Source: a virus
IMG/VR virus record: IMGVR_UViG_3300019850_000187
Span: 1-46,471 of that record
DNA length: 46,471 nt
Direction: 5' to 3' (one strand)
This document shows positions 1 to 7,065 of this stretch, piece after piece (the stretch's first letter is position 1; the number at the start of each line of letters is the position of its first letter). A model generated the notes under the pieces. It did not search any database, was not told where the DNA came from, and was given only the letters and a program-made list of their open reading frames with translations. The position numbers and the translations under genes were made by a program.

Positions 1-141
1 ACGCAACCATTAACGAAGAGGAACGTAGAGTCCCCATTGTTATTAGTACCGAAGCACCCGTAACCATGTGTGAGTGGAACAGACGTAACTATGAAACAGA
101 CTGTTACCCACAAGTGTTAGTGCATACAGATGACAGCGTTG
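1..141. repeat. Left copy of 141-bp terminal overlap
   Basis: Bases 1-141 are identical to 46331-46471. Both lie inside the same open reading frame of the capsid fusion gene. This is what a circular or circularly permuted genome gives when an assembler leaves one k-mer of overlap; 141 is a common maximum k. A real short terminal repeat inside a capsid gene is unlikely. The unique genome is 46,330 bp. Confidence 0.95.
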
Positions 142-1895
142 TGGTTAACAGAGAGATAGTGAAACTCTTGTCAAACCACAATGCCCATTCATTACCGATT
201 GGTCGAATTGAAAACATTAGAGTCGAAGAGAAAAAGTTAAAAGCAGATGCCATTTTCTCAAAAGCAAACCCTGACGCTGAAGTGCCTTGGCAAATGGTAG
301 TAGAAAAAACACTCGATGAGATTAGTGTTGGTGGAAGAATTATAGAAAAGTCTGAGGTTCGTGATGAAAACGACAAAGTTACTCAGGTGGATGTTACAAA
401 GTGGGAACTCTTTGAAGCATCACTCGTAACCATAGGTGCTGATGCAAATGCAGGGGTTAACAGAAATTTAAAACAAGGAGAAGATGTGGGTTTAGAAGAG
501 ATTAGAAGAGAGTTGCAAAGCATTAAAGCAAAGCTTGAAAATGAAAAAGATGAAAGTGTTCAGCGTACTTTAGTAGCAGAGCAAGAAGTACTGGAAAGAG
601 AAGCGTTAAAGCTTGAAAATGAAGCGTTAAAAAGAGATGCTTCTGAACGTGACAGAAAAGACAAAATCACGGCTTTAGCACGTCATCATAATATTGAAGA
701 TGGGAACGAGGTTTTACAAAGACATCTTAACGATGCCAATAAAACTGAAAATGATTTTGCAAAGGAGTTGCTGGAGATGCAGAGAAAAGAGCAGGTAGGT
801 GTTGGTTTTAAAAGAGGTACAGAGTCAGGGAATGAGCAAGAAGAGATAGCAAGAGCCGTTTCAGACTCTTTACTTATGAGAGCTGGGTTTAATCTGAACA
901 ATCCTCATGATGATGTGGCACGTTATTCGTCTGCGTCTCTTTTGGACATCGCTCGGGTGCTTGGAGGTCAAGCAGATAACTTTAACCGTGATGACATCGT
1001 AAAAAGAGCCATGACCACAGCAGCGTTTCCAAACCTTCTTTTGTCTACAGCTCAAAGAGTTTTAGAGCAGAGCTGGGATGAGATAGCAACAACTTATCAG
1101 CTATGGACGCAAACAGAGTACTTTACTGACTTTAGACCAAAGCAGTTTATTGAACGTAAAAGTATTCTGGGAACCTTTGATGAAGTTTCTGAAAAGGGAG
1201 AGCGTAAAAATGTAACCTTTGAAGAAAATGGTAGAAGCTGGGCGATTAAATCTTACGGTGAAAAGTTACTCTTTACGCGTCAGATGCTCATTAACGATGA
1301 CCTTGGGGCATTACTTGGAATCATTAAGGATTTCATTGACAAAGCAAAAAGAACAATCAACACGCATGTGTATGACATGCTCTTAGGTGAAGGTCTGTAC
1401 AAAAACTACAAGATGGGAGATTTAAAAGCAATTTTCCATGCTGATCATAACAACTTAGGAGCAGCTGCTGCTTTAAGTGAAGAATCACTTGAAAAGCTTG
1501 ATACCATGATTGGTGAACAGGTCTATACAAATGGTAAAGAAGAGATTGCACTGAACATTACTCCAGAGTTTTTATTAGTCGGTAGAAAAAACAGATTAAC
1601 AGCTCGTAAGCTCCTTGGAAGTACAGCTTCAGTCGATGGTAAAAATGCAGGTGTGGTTAATCCATTTAACAATCTTTATACATTGGTTGAAGAGCAAAGG
1701 CTAAAAGATGCCTACATCTTAGCAGCGAAAACAAGAACCATTGCTGTTGGTTTCTTGGCTGGAAACACAGAGCATATGCCAATCATTGAGATGACCAACA
1801 AAGGTCTTGATGGTATTGAATTTAATGTAGAGCTTGACTTTGGTGTAAGTGCAACAGACCACCGTGGTATGGCTAAAAACAAAGGAGTAGCATAA
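1..1895 (+). CDS. Prohead protease-scaffold-major capsid fusion (3' part; 5' end at 46270)
   Basis: One polypeptide carrying the capsid maturation protease, a scaffold-like helix and the major capsid protein. Position 1 is mid-gene. Across the circular join the frame is open back to GTG 46270, giving 651 residues. Residues about 1-180 resemble HK97-type prohead proteases (U35), with candidate catalytic His at 80 or 83 and Ser129 in the DEISVGG motif. Residues about 185-255 are Glu/Lys-rich coiled coil, the delta or scaffold domain. Residues about 310-651 form the capsid domain of the kind annotated as protease/major capsid fusion. The protease presumably cleaves itself off during maturation. 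The stop overlaps the next ATG by one base, so translation is coupled. Family assignment is by recognition; the catalytic residues are inferred from motif position. Confidence 0.9.
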   Translation, partial: ATINEEERRVPIVISTEAPVTMCEWNRRNYETDCYPQVLVHTDDSVVVNREIVKLLSNHNAHSLPIGRIENIRVEEKKLKADAIFSKANPDAEVPWQMVVEKTLDEISVGGRIIEKSEVRDENDKVTQVDVTKWELFEASLVTIGADANAGVNRNLKQGEDVGLEEIRRELQSIKAKLENEKDESVQRTLVAEQEVLEREALKLENEALKRDASERDRKDKITALARHHNIEDGNEVLQRHLNDANKTENDFAKELLEMQRKEQVGVGFKRGTESGNEQEEIARAVSDSLLMRAGFNLNNPHDDVARYSSASLLDIARVLGGQADNFNRDDIVKRAMTTAAFPNLLLSTAQRVLEQSWDEIATTYQLWTQTEYFTDFRPKQFIERKSILGTFDEVSEKGERKNVTFEENGRSWAIKSYGEKLLFTRQMLINDDLGALLGIIKDFIDKAKRTINTHVYDMLLGEGLYKNYKMGDLKAIFHADHNNLGAAAALSEESLEKLDTMIGEQVYTNGKEEIALNITPEFLLVGRKNRLTARKLLGSTASVDGKNAGVVNPFNNLYTLVEEQRLKDAYILAAKTRTIAVGFLAGNTEHMPIIEMTNKGLDGIEFNVELDFGVSATDHRGMAKNKGVA

Positions 1896-2218
1896 TGGCA
1901 ACACTATACAAAGATGGAAAAGTTTTAGAGTGGACTGCAACCAAAAAAACAGAGGTGGGTGACATCGTTCCTCTCAAAAATGTGTGTGGCGTAGCGATGG
2001 GTTCAGGAGCCATAGGAGATGTAATTGTCCTTGATATGACAAGAGCATATACAGATAGTGCAAAGATTGATGATGTGATTGAGGTTGGTACCCGTCTCTT
2101 TTGGGATGCCACTGCTAAAGAGATAACGGTTGTTGATACAGACAATACTCCTTTGGGCTTGGCGATGTATGCTAAGGCTAGTGGAGTGAGTGAAGTTACT
2201 TTTAAGTTGAATGCCTAG
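1895..2218 (+). CDS. Capsid decoration/cement protein, DUF2190-like
   Basis: 107 residues. The beta-rich pattern with GDIVPLKNVCGVA near the start and PLGLAMYAKASG near the end is typical of DUF2190 proteins, which sit on the capsid surface or stabilise it, like lambda gpD in position. The ATG overlaps the capsid stop (TAATG), so it is translated in step with the major capsid protein, as expected for a protein needed in similar copy number. No catalytic residues are expected. Confidence 0.8.
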   Translation: MATLYKDGKVLEWTATKKTEVGDIVPLKNVCGVAMGSGAIGDVIVLDMTRAYTDSAKIDDVIEVGTRLFWDATAKEITVVDTDNTPLGLAMYAKASGVSEVTFKLNA

Positions 2219-2220
2219 TA

Positions 2221-2529
2221 ATGACTTTTAAAGAACTGCTTAATGATGATTTAAAGGAAGTCTTTTTTAATGAAGATGAATTTACAAGCATCTTGAAAAA
2301 AGAGGATTCAAAAACTGAAATCCTATGTTATTTCGACACAAAAGCAAACATAGAAACAGAGTTCACAGAGATGGTAATCTCTGAACCTTCTGTTTTGGTA
2401 AAAGCAACAGATGCAGAACAAATAGAAGCCGACATGATAGTTTATGTTGATGAAAAAAAATTTAGAGTAAATTATAAAGAAGATGAGAACTCAGACTTGG
2501 TTCGCATCTATCTTGAGAAAAGGAGATAA
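2221..2529 (+). CDS. Head-tail joining protein, gpFII-like
   Basis: 102 residues, starting two bases after the previous stop. Short acidic beta-rich protein with the pattern (EADMIVYVDEKKFRV then a charged tail) seen in the lambda gpFII/'ATP-binding sugar transporter-like' head-completion family. Its place directly after the capsid decoration gene and before a tail-completion gene fits that role: closing the head and docking the tail. Assignment rests mostly on size, position and overall look. Confidence 0.6.
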   Translation: MTFKELLNDDLKEVFFNEDEFTSILKKEDSKTEILCYFDTKANIETEFTEMVISEPSVLVKATDAEQIEADMIVYVDEKKFRVNYKEDENSDLVRIYLEKRR

Positions 2530-2534
2530 AACGC

Positions 2535-2741
2535 ATGAAAATCGAAATGACCAGAGATTTTAGTTGGAACGGCACACCCCTTAAAAAAGGGAAAGTTCTA
2601 ACAGTGCATACAGCATTCAAGAAAAATGACATTGATCCGGGTACAGCCGAAGCCCTAAAAGCCAAAGGCGTAGCCAAAGATTATGTTGAACCAAAGAAAA
2701 ATGACCACAAATCAGCAGATAGTCGACCAGCTAAAAAATAA
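2535..2741 (+). CDS. Small hypothetical protein of the head-tail junction region
   Basis: 68 residues, Lys-rich. A short beta motif (FSWNGTPLKKGKVLTVHTAF) is followed by an Ala/Lys helix and a basic tail. Preceded by an AAAAGGAG ribosome site about 8 bases before the ATG, which supports translation. It overlaps the next gene by about 40 bases. Position matches small head-completion or tail-completion proteins, but no family is recognised. Confidence 0.6.
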   Translation: MKIEMTRDFSWNGTPLKKGKVLTVHTAFKKNDIDPGTAEALKAKGVAKDYVEPKKNDHKSADSRPAKK

Positions 2742-3120
2742 GCTGGAGTCCATAGAGGGTATTAAAAAAGTATTTGAATGGCTTTCTCGTCCTCTCAATG
2801 AGGGTGAGTATCCGTGCATTATACTTAGAGACCCTACGGACAAAGTTCAGCATGACAAAAGCTCAGAAACAGAAGATCATGCTCTTTTGGTAGAAATAGA
2901 TGTGATTGTCTCTCCTGATGATTATGAGGCTGTAGAGCTTAGAGACCTGGTCCCGAAAGTCAAAGGGGCTGTGAGAGATGCGATTACGCAGGATGATTTT
3001 TATTATTATGGAAGTTATCTTGGTAGAACTATCGTAGGTGAGCATAAAGACTACTTTTATGTAGCGAGTAGGCTTAGTTTTGAGATTGAATATCAGACAG
3101 AAAAATGGAGTGAATCATGA
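2701..3120 (+). CDS. Tail completion/terminator-type protein
   Basis: 139 residues from ATG 2701; an in-frame ATG at 2683 is possible and neither has a strong ribosome site. The fold pattern is that of phage tail-terminator proteins: an N-terminal helix, then strands such as YPCIILRD and DHALLVEIDVIV, a helix and C-terminal strands. Likely caps the tail tube and joins it to the head. It overlaps the spike gene by four bases (ATGA). Exact family (gpU/Gp37/gpS-like) is uncertain. Confidence 0.6.
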   Translation: MTTNQQIVDQLKNKLESIEGIKKVFEWLSRPLNEGEYPCIILRDPTDKVQHDKSSETEDHALLVEIDVIVSPDDYEAVELRDLVPKVKGAVRDAITQDDFYYYGSYLGRTIVGEHKDYFYVASRLSFEIEYQTEKWSES

Positions 3121-3737
3121 TAACCCTTGCAGAGATAGAGCGAAGATTAAATAACATTTGTCAGATTGGAACCATAAGCGAAGTTTACACCAAGCAACGC
3201 CCAAATGACCATGACGACTATGCTCTGTTCGCAAAAGTGGACATTATGGGAAGAGTTACCGATTTTTTCCCTCTAATGGCTCAACAAGGGTCTTTTAAAA
3301 AACATTATTGTCCTCCTCAAATAGGAGAGCAGGTTATGGTGCTTTGTCCGTTTGGAAATGCGAATGTAGGTTATATTTTACGAGGTGTTTTTCACTCAGA
3401 TGGTGAGCCTATAACCCATACGGAAAAAGACAGAACCACTGAGTATGTAAAATATAAAGATGGTACAAAGACAGAAATATCGTTAAAAAATAAAAAGATA
3501 AAACTTGAAACTCCAAATGATATAGAAATAGATGCAGATGGAAACATAAGCATAAAAAGTAACAAAGATATAAAAATAGAATGTACGAATGCAAAAGTAA
3601 AGGCAAACGCTGTAACGATAGATAGTTCTAGTATAGATTTAGGTGTAGGTGGGGTTCCTGTTGTAACCGAGATGACAATTTGCCCTTACACAGGAAGCCA
3701 TCATGTAGGTGGGTCAAAGACCACAAGAAGTACGTAG
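3117..3737 (+). CDS. V: Baseplate assembly protein V (central spike)
   Basis: 206 residues, close to P2 gpV. An N-terminal OB-like region contains PLMAQQGSF, CPPQIGEQVMVLCPFGNANVGYILRGVF, the hallmark of the baseplate V family. Residues about 110-175 are short alternating strands (DIEIDADGNISIKSNKDIKI), the trimeric beta-helix of the membrane-piercing needle. The tip has Cys189, His195 and His196 in a Gly-rich end, a plausible metal-binding apex like the iron-binding tip of P2 gpV. First gene of the baseplate block. Confidence 0.92.
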   Translation: MITLAEIERRLNNICQIGTISEVYTKQRPNDHDDYALFAKVDIMGRVTDFFPLMAQQGSFKKHYCPPQIGEQVMVLCPFGNANVGYILRGVFHSDGEPITHTEKDRTTEYVKYKDGTKTEISLKNKKIKLETPNDIEIDADGNISIKSNKDIKIECTNAKVKANAVTIDSSSIDLGVGGVPVVTEMTICPYTGSHHVGGSKTTRST

Positions 3738-3741
3738 TTCA

Positions 3742-3768
3742 TATAGAGTTTATTTTTTAAATTCTATA
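3742..3768 (+). repeat. Hairpin between spike gene and next gene
   Basis: An 11-bp stem with one G-T pair (arms 3742-3752 and 3758-3768) and a five-T loop sits in the 67-base gap after gene V. No T-run follows on the + strand, so it may be an RNA processing or stability element rather than a full terminator. Confidence 0.5.
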
Positions 3769-3804
3769 GGCACTATGCCAAAAAAATAAAGCAATGGAGA
3801 CACC

Positions 3805-4500
3805 ATGGTAACAACAGAACAAAACAACACCCCTATTGAAGAGGTAATGAAACTGAACCTTGAGAGTCAAAAAAATATGACTCTAGCAATTTTAGCAGAG
3901 ATTAAAAACAGTGAGTATGATGATGCTGCAATTAAGCAGACTCTTGCTGATTACGATATTGCACTCAATGAAGTAAAAGAGATGGCAAAGATTCTTGACA
4001 ATTTAGAAAAAGGTCAAATCGAAGAGATGCTCCTTAAGCTTCTTAACGATGCGAATCTTCAAGACATTTTGGCAGGCATTTCTGTTAGCGTTAGAGGAAA
4101 AAACTATTCTGTAAAAAGCGTAGTAGAAGCACTTGCCAATGTTCCAAAAGTGGTAAAAGAAGAGATTATTGAAGATGAAAATGGTGTAACAACTGGTCGC
4201 AAGATGACGCTTGATGATGGAACTTTTGTGACACTTGCAGCAACAAAAACAGAAGCTGAAGATGGAAAAACAATTACTTTTGTATTTGCAGGAGATGTAA
4301 AAGGCTTCCCTGTAGAGATGGGAATGGTTCTTGCTAAAAAAACAACTGTTGCTGGAACTGTAAATATTGACACATGGATGCCAAAAGAAGTTTCTCACAT
4401 TACCTTTGACCTCACGCAACTCCTTACAGCACCTGTAACAGCAGGAACCAATGAAGAGATTGCTGATACCAATGATGATGGAACAGTAGGACAATCGTAG
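3805..4500 (+). CDS. Hypothetical protein in baseplate operon
   Basis: 231 residues with a GGAG ribosome site. Residues 1-85 are helical and acidic; residues about 90-210 are beta-rich (VSVRGKNYSVKSVVEAL, ITFVFAGDVKGFPVEMGMVL). The tail is Asp/Asn/Thr-rich with repeated TNDD-type turns. No signal peptide or membrane segment. It lies between spike V and baseplate W, where P2 has nothing comparable; it could be a baseplate accessory or a decoration protein. Family not recognised. Confidence 0.75.
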   Translation: MVTTEQNNTPIEEVMKLNLESQKNMTLAILAEIKNSEYDDAAIKQTLADYDIALNEVKEMAKILDNLEKGQIEEMLLKLLNDANLQDILAGISVSVRGKNYSVKSVVEALANVPKVVKEEIIEDENGVTTGRKMTLDDGTFVTLAATKTEAEDGKTITFVFAGDVKGFPVEMGMVLAKKTTVAGTVNIDTWMPKEVSHITFDLTQLLTAPVTAGTNEEIADTNDDGTVGQS

Positions 4501-4935
4501 ATGTTCTCTAACACAGCATTTATTGAGGAAAGTATAAAAATAAACAATAATACTTTCCTTGAAAAAATTGTTGAGTTAGATAATAAAATTAGCATGATTG
4601 GTTCTATACAAGTGGTACAGAATGAAGAATCTGTAAATAGTATAGAATATAAAGATAAAAAAGAAGAGGGTAGACGTTATATTATCTCTGTTATAGAAGA
4701 GATTGTTCGTCTTCTCTCTACTCCCATCGGAAGTAGAGTAATGCGACCAGAGTATGGTTCTGAACTCTACAAACTGCGTGATAGAGAATTTAATGTTGAG
4801 TGGCGATTGATGGCTACAAAATATACTTTTGTAGCCATCAATCATCACATAGAGCGTGTAAGGTGTCGAAAAGTGCTTTTTGAAGTACTTGGAGATGGAA
4901 AACTGAAAATGAAATTGCAACTGGAGGCGAAATGA
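4501..4935 (+). CDS. W: Baseplate wedge protein W (gp25-like)
   Basis: 144 residues. The core (about 55-140) has the gpW/gp25 signature: IISVIEEIVRLLSTPIGSRVMRPEYGSELYKL, then a helix and closing strands. It builds the baseplate wedge that starts sheath polymerisation. The N-terminal 50 residues are extra compared with P2 gpW; an internal ATG in the MIGSIQ stretch is a possible alternative start. The gene begins right after the previous stop and overlaps J by four bases. It contains a perfect 17-bp inverted repeat. Confidence 0.88.
   Translation: MFSNTAFIEESIKINNNTFLEKIVELDNKISMIGSIQVVQNEESVNSIEYKDKKEEGRRYIISVIEEIVRLLSTPIGSRVMRPEYGSELYKLRDREFNVEWRLMATKYTFVAINHHIERVRCRKVLFEVLGDGKLKMKLQLEAK
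4805..4843 (+). repeat. Perfect 17-bp inverted repeat inside gene W
   Basis: Arms 4805-4821 and 4827-4843 are exactly complementary with a 5-base loop (TATAC). The mRNA would form a very stable hairpin within the coding region. Perfect arms of this length are rare by chance in coding DNA. Confidence 0.85.
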
Positions 4936-6041
4936 TAAACGTATCAACATTAGCAACACCTAATGTTCTTTTAGATTTTGACTATGAAGATTTGCTTCAA
5001 GAACATATTGCTGAAGTTCAAGAACTTCTCCCCGATTGGAAACCAAGCGAGGGCGATTTGATGTTGATTGAGAAACAAGCATCAGCTTATCGTGAAATGC
5101 ACTTACGTGCAGAATTTAACAGTCTTTCTAAAGCCTTTTTTCTTTCCACTACTACGGATTCAAATTTAGAAAATTATGCTGTCTTCTATGGTATAAAGCG
5201 ATTGCAAGGTGCAAAGCCTACAGCAAATTATAAATTTTATTTGACTGCTACGCTTACTTATCAAGTTATTTTACCTGCAGGTTCCGTTTTGATGGATGAT
5301 GGTGGGCAGTATAGAGCTGTGTTGCTAGAAGATGTTGTATTTGTTTCAGGCGTGACAAATGCAACTGGCTTGATTGAACTACAAATGTATGAGAAGCAAA
5401 ACGAAGTTAAAACAACGCTACTTCAAACCCCATTACCTTACATCGGGAATATAGAAGCTTTAGAAGTTTTTCAAAATGGTGACAGTATAGAGAGCGATGA
5501 AGATTTACGAAAAAGAATCCTTTTGAGCCTTGCCGATAAATCTACAGCTGGTAGTGAAATGAGCTACAAAAGCTATGCGCATGGAGCTGATAGCCGTGTA
5601 GAAGATGTATCGGTGTTTTCTGAAGAGTGTGGAGTGGTTAATGTGGTTATTTATGCCCCTACCGATGTGGAAAACACAGCATCAGATAGAGTATATAGTG
5701 CTTTAACTGCCTCTGAAATTCGACCATTGACAGACAAAGTTGTTGTGAGCTATGCCAAAGCCATTACTTATGAAGTGGATGCAACACTTAAGATTTTTGA
5801 AGGAAATGACAGTGCTTCGGTGTATACCCAAGCGATGCAGTCACTCACTACGGGGGTAAATGGGCTTTTGAAAATAGGGGCAGATATTACTAAGAGTGAA
5901 ATAAATGATTTTTTACGCGTAGCTGGAGTAAAAGAAGTAGTACTAAGAAGTCCAGTAGAGCGTATAGCTGTTGACAGAGACAGTATAGCAATCTGTACAG
6001 CCAAAAAAGTTAATTACGAGGTTTACAATGAGCAATACTAG
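4932..6041 (+). CDS. J: Baseplate J-like protein
   Basis: 369 residues, somewhat longer than P2 gpJ. The family signature is clear: an N-terminal region with LPDWKPSEGDLMLIEKQASAYREM, a middle beta domain (LPAGSVLMDDGGQYRA), then SDEDLRKRILLSLADKSTAGSEMSYKSYA and a C-terminal region ending in a KEVVLRSP strand. It forms the outer wedge of the contractile-tail baseplate with W and I. Four-base overlap with W upstream and 14-base overlap with I downstream show one operon. Confidence 0.93.
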   Translation: MINVSTLATPNVLLDFDYEDLLQEHIAEVQELLPDWKPSEGDLMLIEKQASAYREMHLRAEFNSLSKAFFLSTTTDSNLENYAVFYGIKRLQGAKPTANYKFYLTATLTYQVILPAGSVLMDDGGQYRAVLLEDVVFVSGVTNATGLIELQMYEKQNEVKTTLLQTPLPYIGNIEALEVFQNGDSIESDEDLRKRILLSLADKSTAGSEMSYKSYAHGADSRVEDVSVFSEECGVVNVVIYAPTDVENTASDRVYSALTASEIRPLTDKVVVSYAKAITYEVDATLKIFEGNDSASVYTQAMQSLTTGVNGLLKIGADITKSEINDFLRVAGVKEVVLRSPVERIAVDRDSIAICTAKKVNYEVYNEQY

Positions 6042-7065
6042 TTACAAACCGACCTCTCTTTTACCTGCTGTTTACCCAGTAGAAGAACATGCTTTAGACA
6101 TTGCCAACGCCAAACGTGTAGAGCAGTTACGTTTAGAGATGCAAACCATTAAAACCCTTGCCAATCCTAGAACTTGTCCTGTAAAGTTCTTACCATTACT
6201 GGCTCACTCTTTTGGTTCGGATTTTTACTGGGAACTTGAAGATTTAAATGAAGCAGAACAAAGGGAGATGATAGCGAACTCTCTACAGCTCCATAGACGC
6301 AAAGGGACACGTTGGGCTGTTGAAAAAGTGCTAAGTGTGCTGGGCGTAGATACAGAGATTACTGAGTGGTGGGAAGATAAAGAGGATTTGTTAGGTATTA
6401 AACCAACTGAGCCGTACACCTTTATTGTTGTTGCTGACATTGCAAGACTTTTTAATATTACGGGAAAAGCTTTAGGAGAGTATGAGCAGAAACGATTACT
6501 AAAATATATCAATGTGTATAAGAATGTTCGCAGTCACTATAAGATGTATCTTAAAGCCACATACGGAAATGAAGTGGCTCTACCCGTTTCTATTTCTGTT
6601 GCTGAAAAAAATGATGGTCGTGGAACAAGCCCACAGTATAAAAACAGTGGTGCAGATAAGATAAGCATTTTACCTGCTATTGAGACCAAAAGCGTTGATA
6701 GAGCCGATATGACTTCGCCACAGTATCGGGCTGAGAGTGATAACAATAAGGTTGCCTTAGTTGTGTCGATGTCAAACAGTGAAATAAACAGATCAAGTGG
6801 GGTATCACCTCAAGGTGATTTTAAATTTGCTCAAGTCGGTTCAGTGGGAGCAATGGTTCAATCTAAAACTCTTCAACGTAATAATCTTCTGTTTGAAGAT
6901 TACACAAAAGAGTCAGAGCTTGATTTAGGAATGCATGGTGTGGTCAATGCGATGCAGATAGAGCAGATAGGAGGAGAGATTAAACGACCTGTTGTATCGG
7001 ACAGTCATCTCTCTCCTGTTATGACACTTAGAATACAGGAGGTAAACAGATGGCAGAACCCATAG
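6028..7065 (+). CDS. I: Tail protein I with a repeat extension
   Basis: 345 residues, about twice P2 gpI. Residues 1-175 carry the Tail_P2_I pattern (NPRTCPVKFLPLLAHSFG, then LQLHRRKGTRWAVEKVL). Residues about 180-335 are an added region with roughly 30-residue repeats, each with a V/I-rich strand and an SPQY-like motif: TSPQY at 200-204 and 229-233, VSPQG at 259-263, SPVM at 329-332. gpI links baseplate and fibre, so the extension may be an extra fibre-docking shaft. It overlaps both neighbours. Confidence 0.88.
   Translation: MSNTSYKPTSLLPAVYPVEEHALDIANAKRVEQLRLEMQTIKTLANPRTCPVKFLPLLAHSFGSDFYWELEDLNEAEQREMIANSLQLHRRKGTRWAVEKVLSVLGVDTEITEWWEDKEDLLGIKPTEPYTFIVVADIARLFNITGKALGEYEQKRLLKYINVYKNVRSHYKMYLKATYGNEVALPVSISVAEKNDGRGTSPQYKNSGADKISILPAIETKSVDRADMTSPQYRAESDNNKVALVVSMSNSEINRSSGVSPQGDFKFAQVGSVGAMVQSKTLQRNNLLFEDYTKESELDLGMHGVVNAMQIEQIGGEIKRPVVSDSHLSPVMTLRIQEVNRWQNP

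Noticed and set aside
1-141. Real direct terminal repeat of a linear genome
   Set aside because: It lies inside the capsid fusion gene and keeps the frame; an assembly overlap of a circular or permuted genome explains it better.
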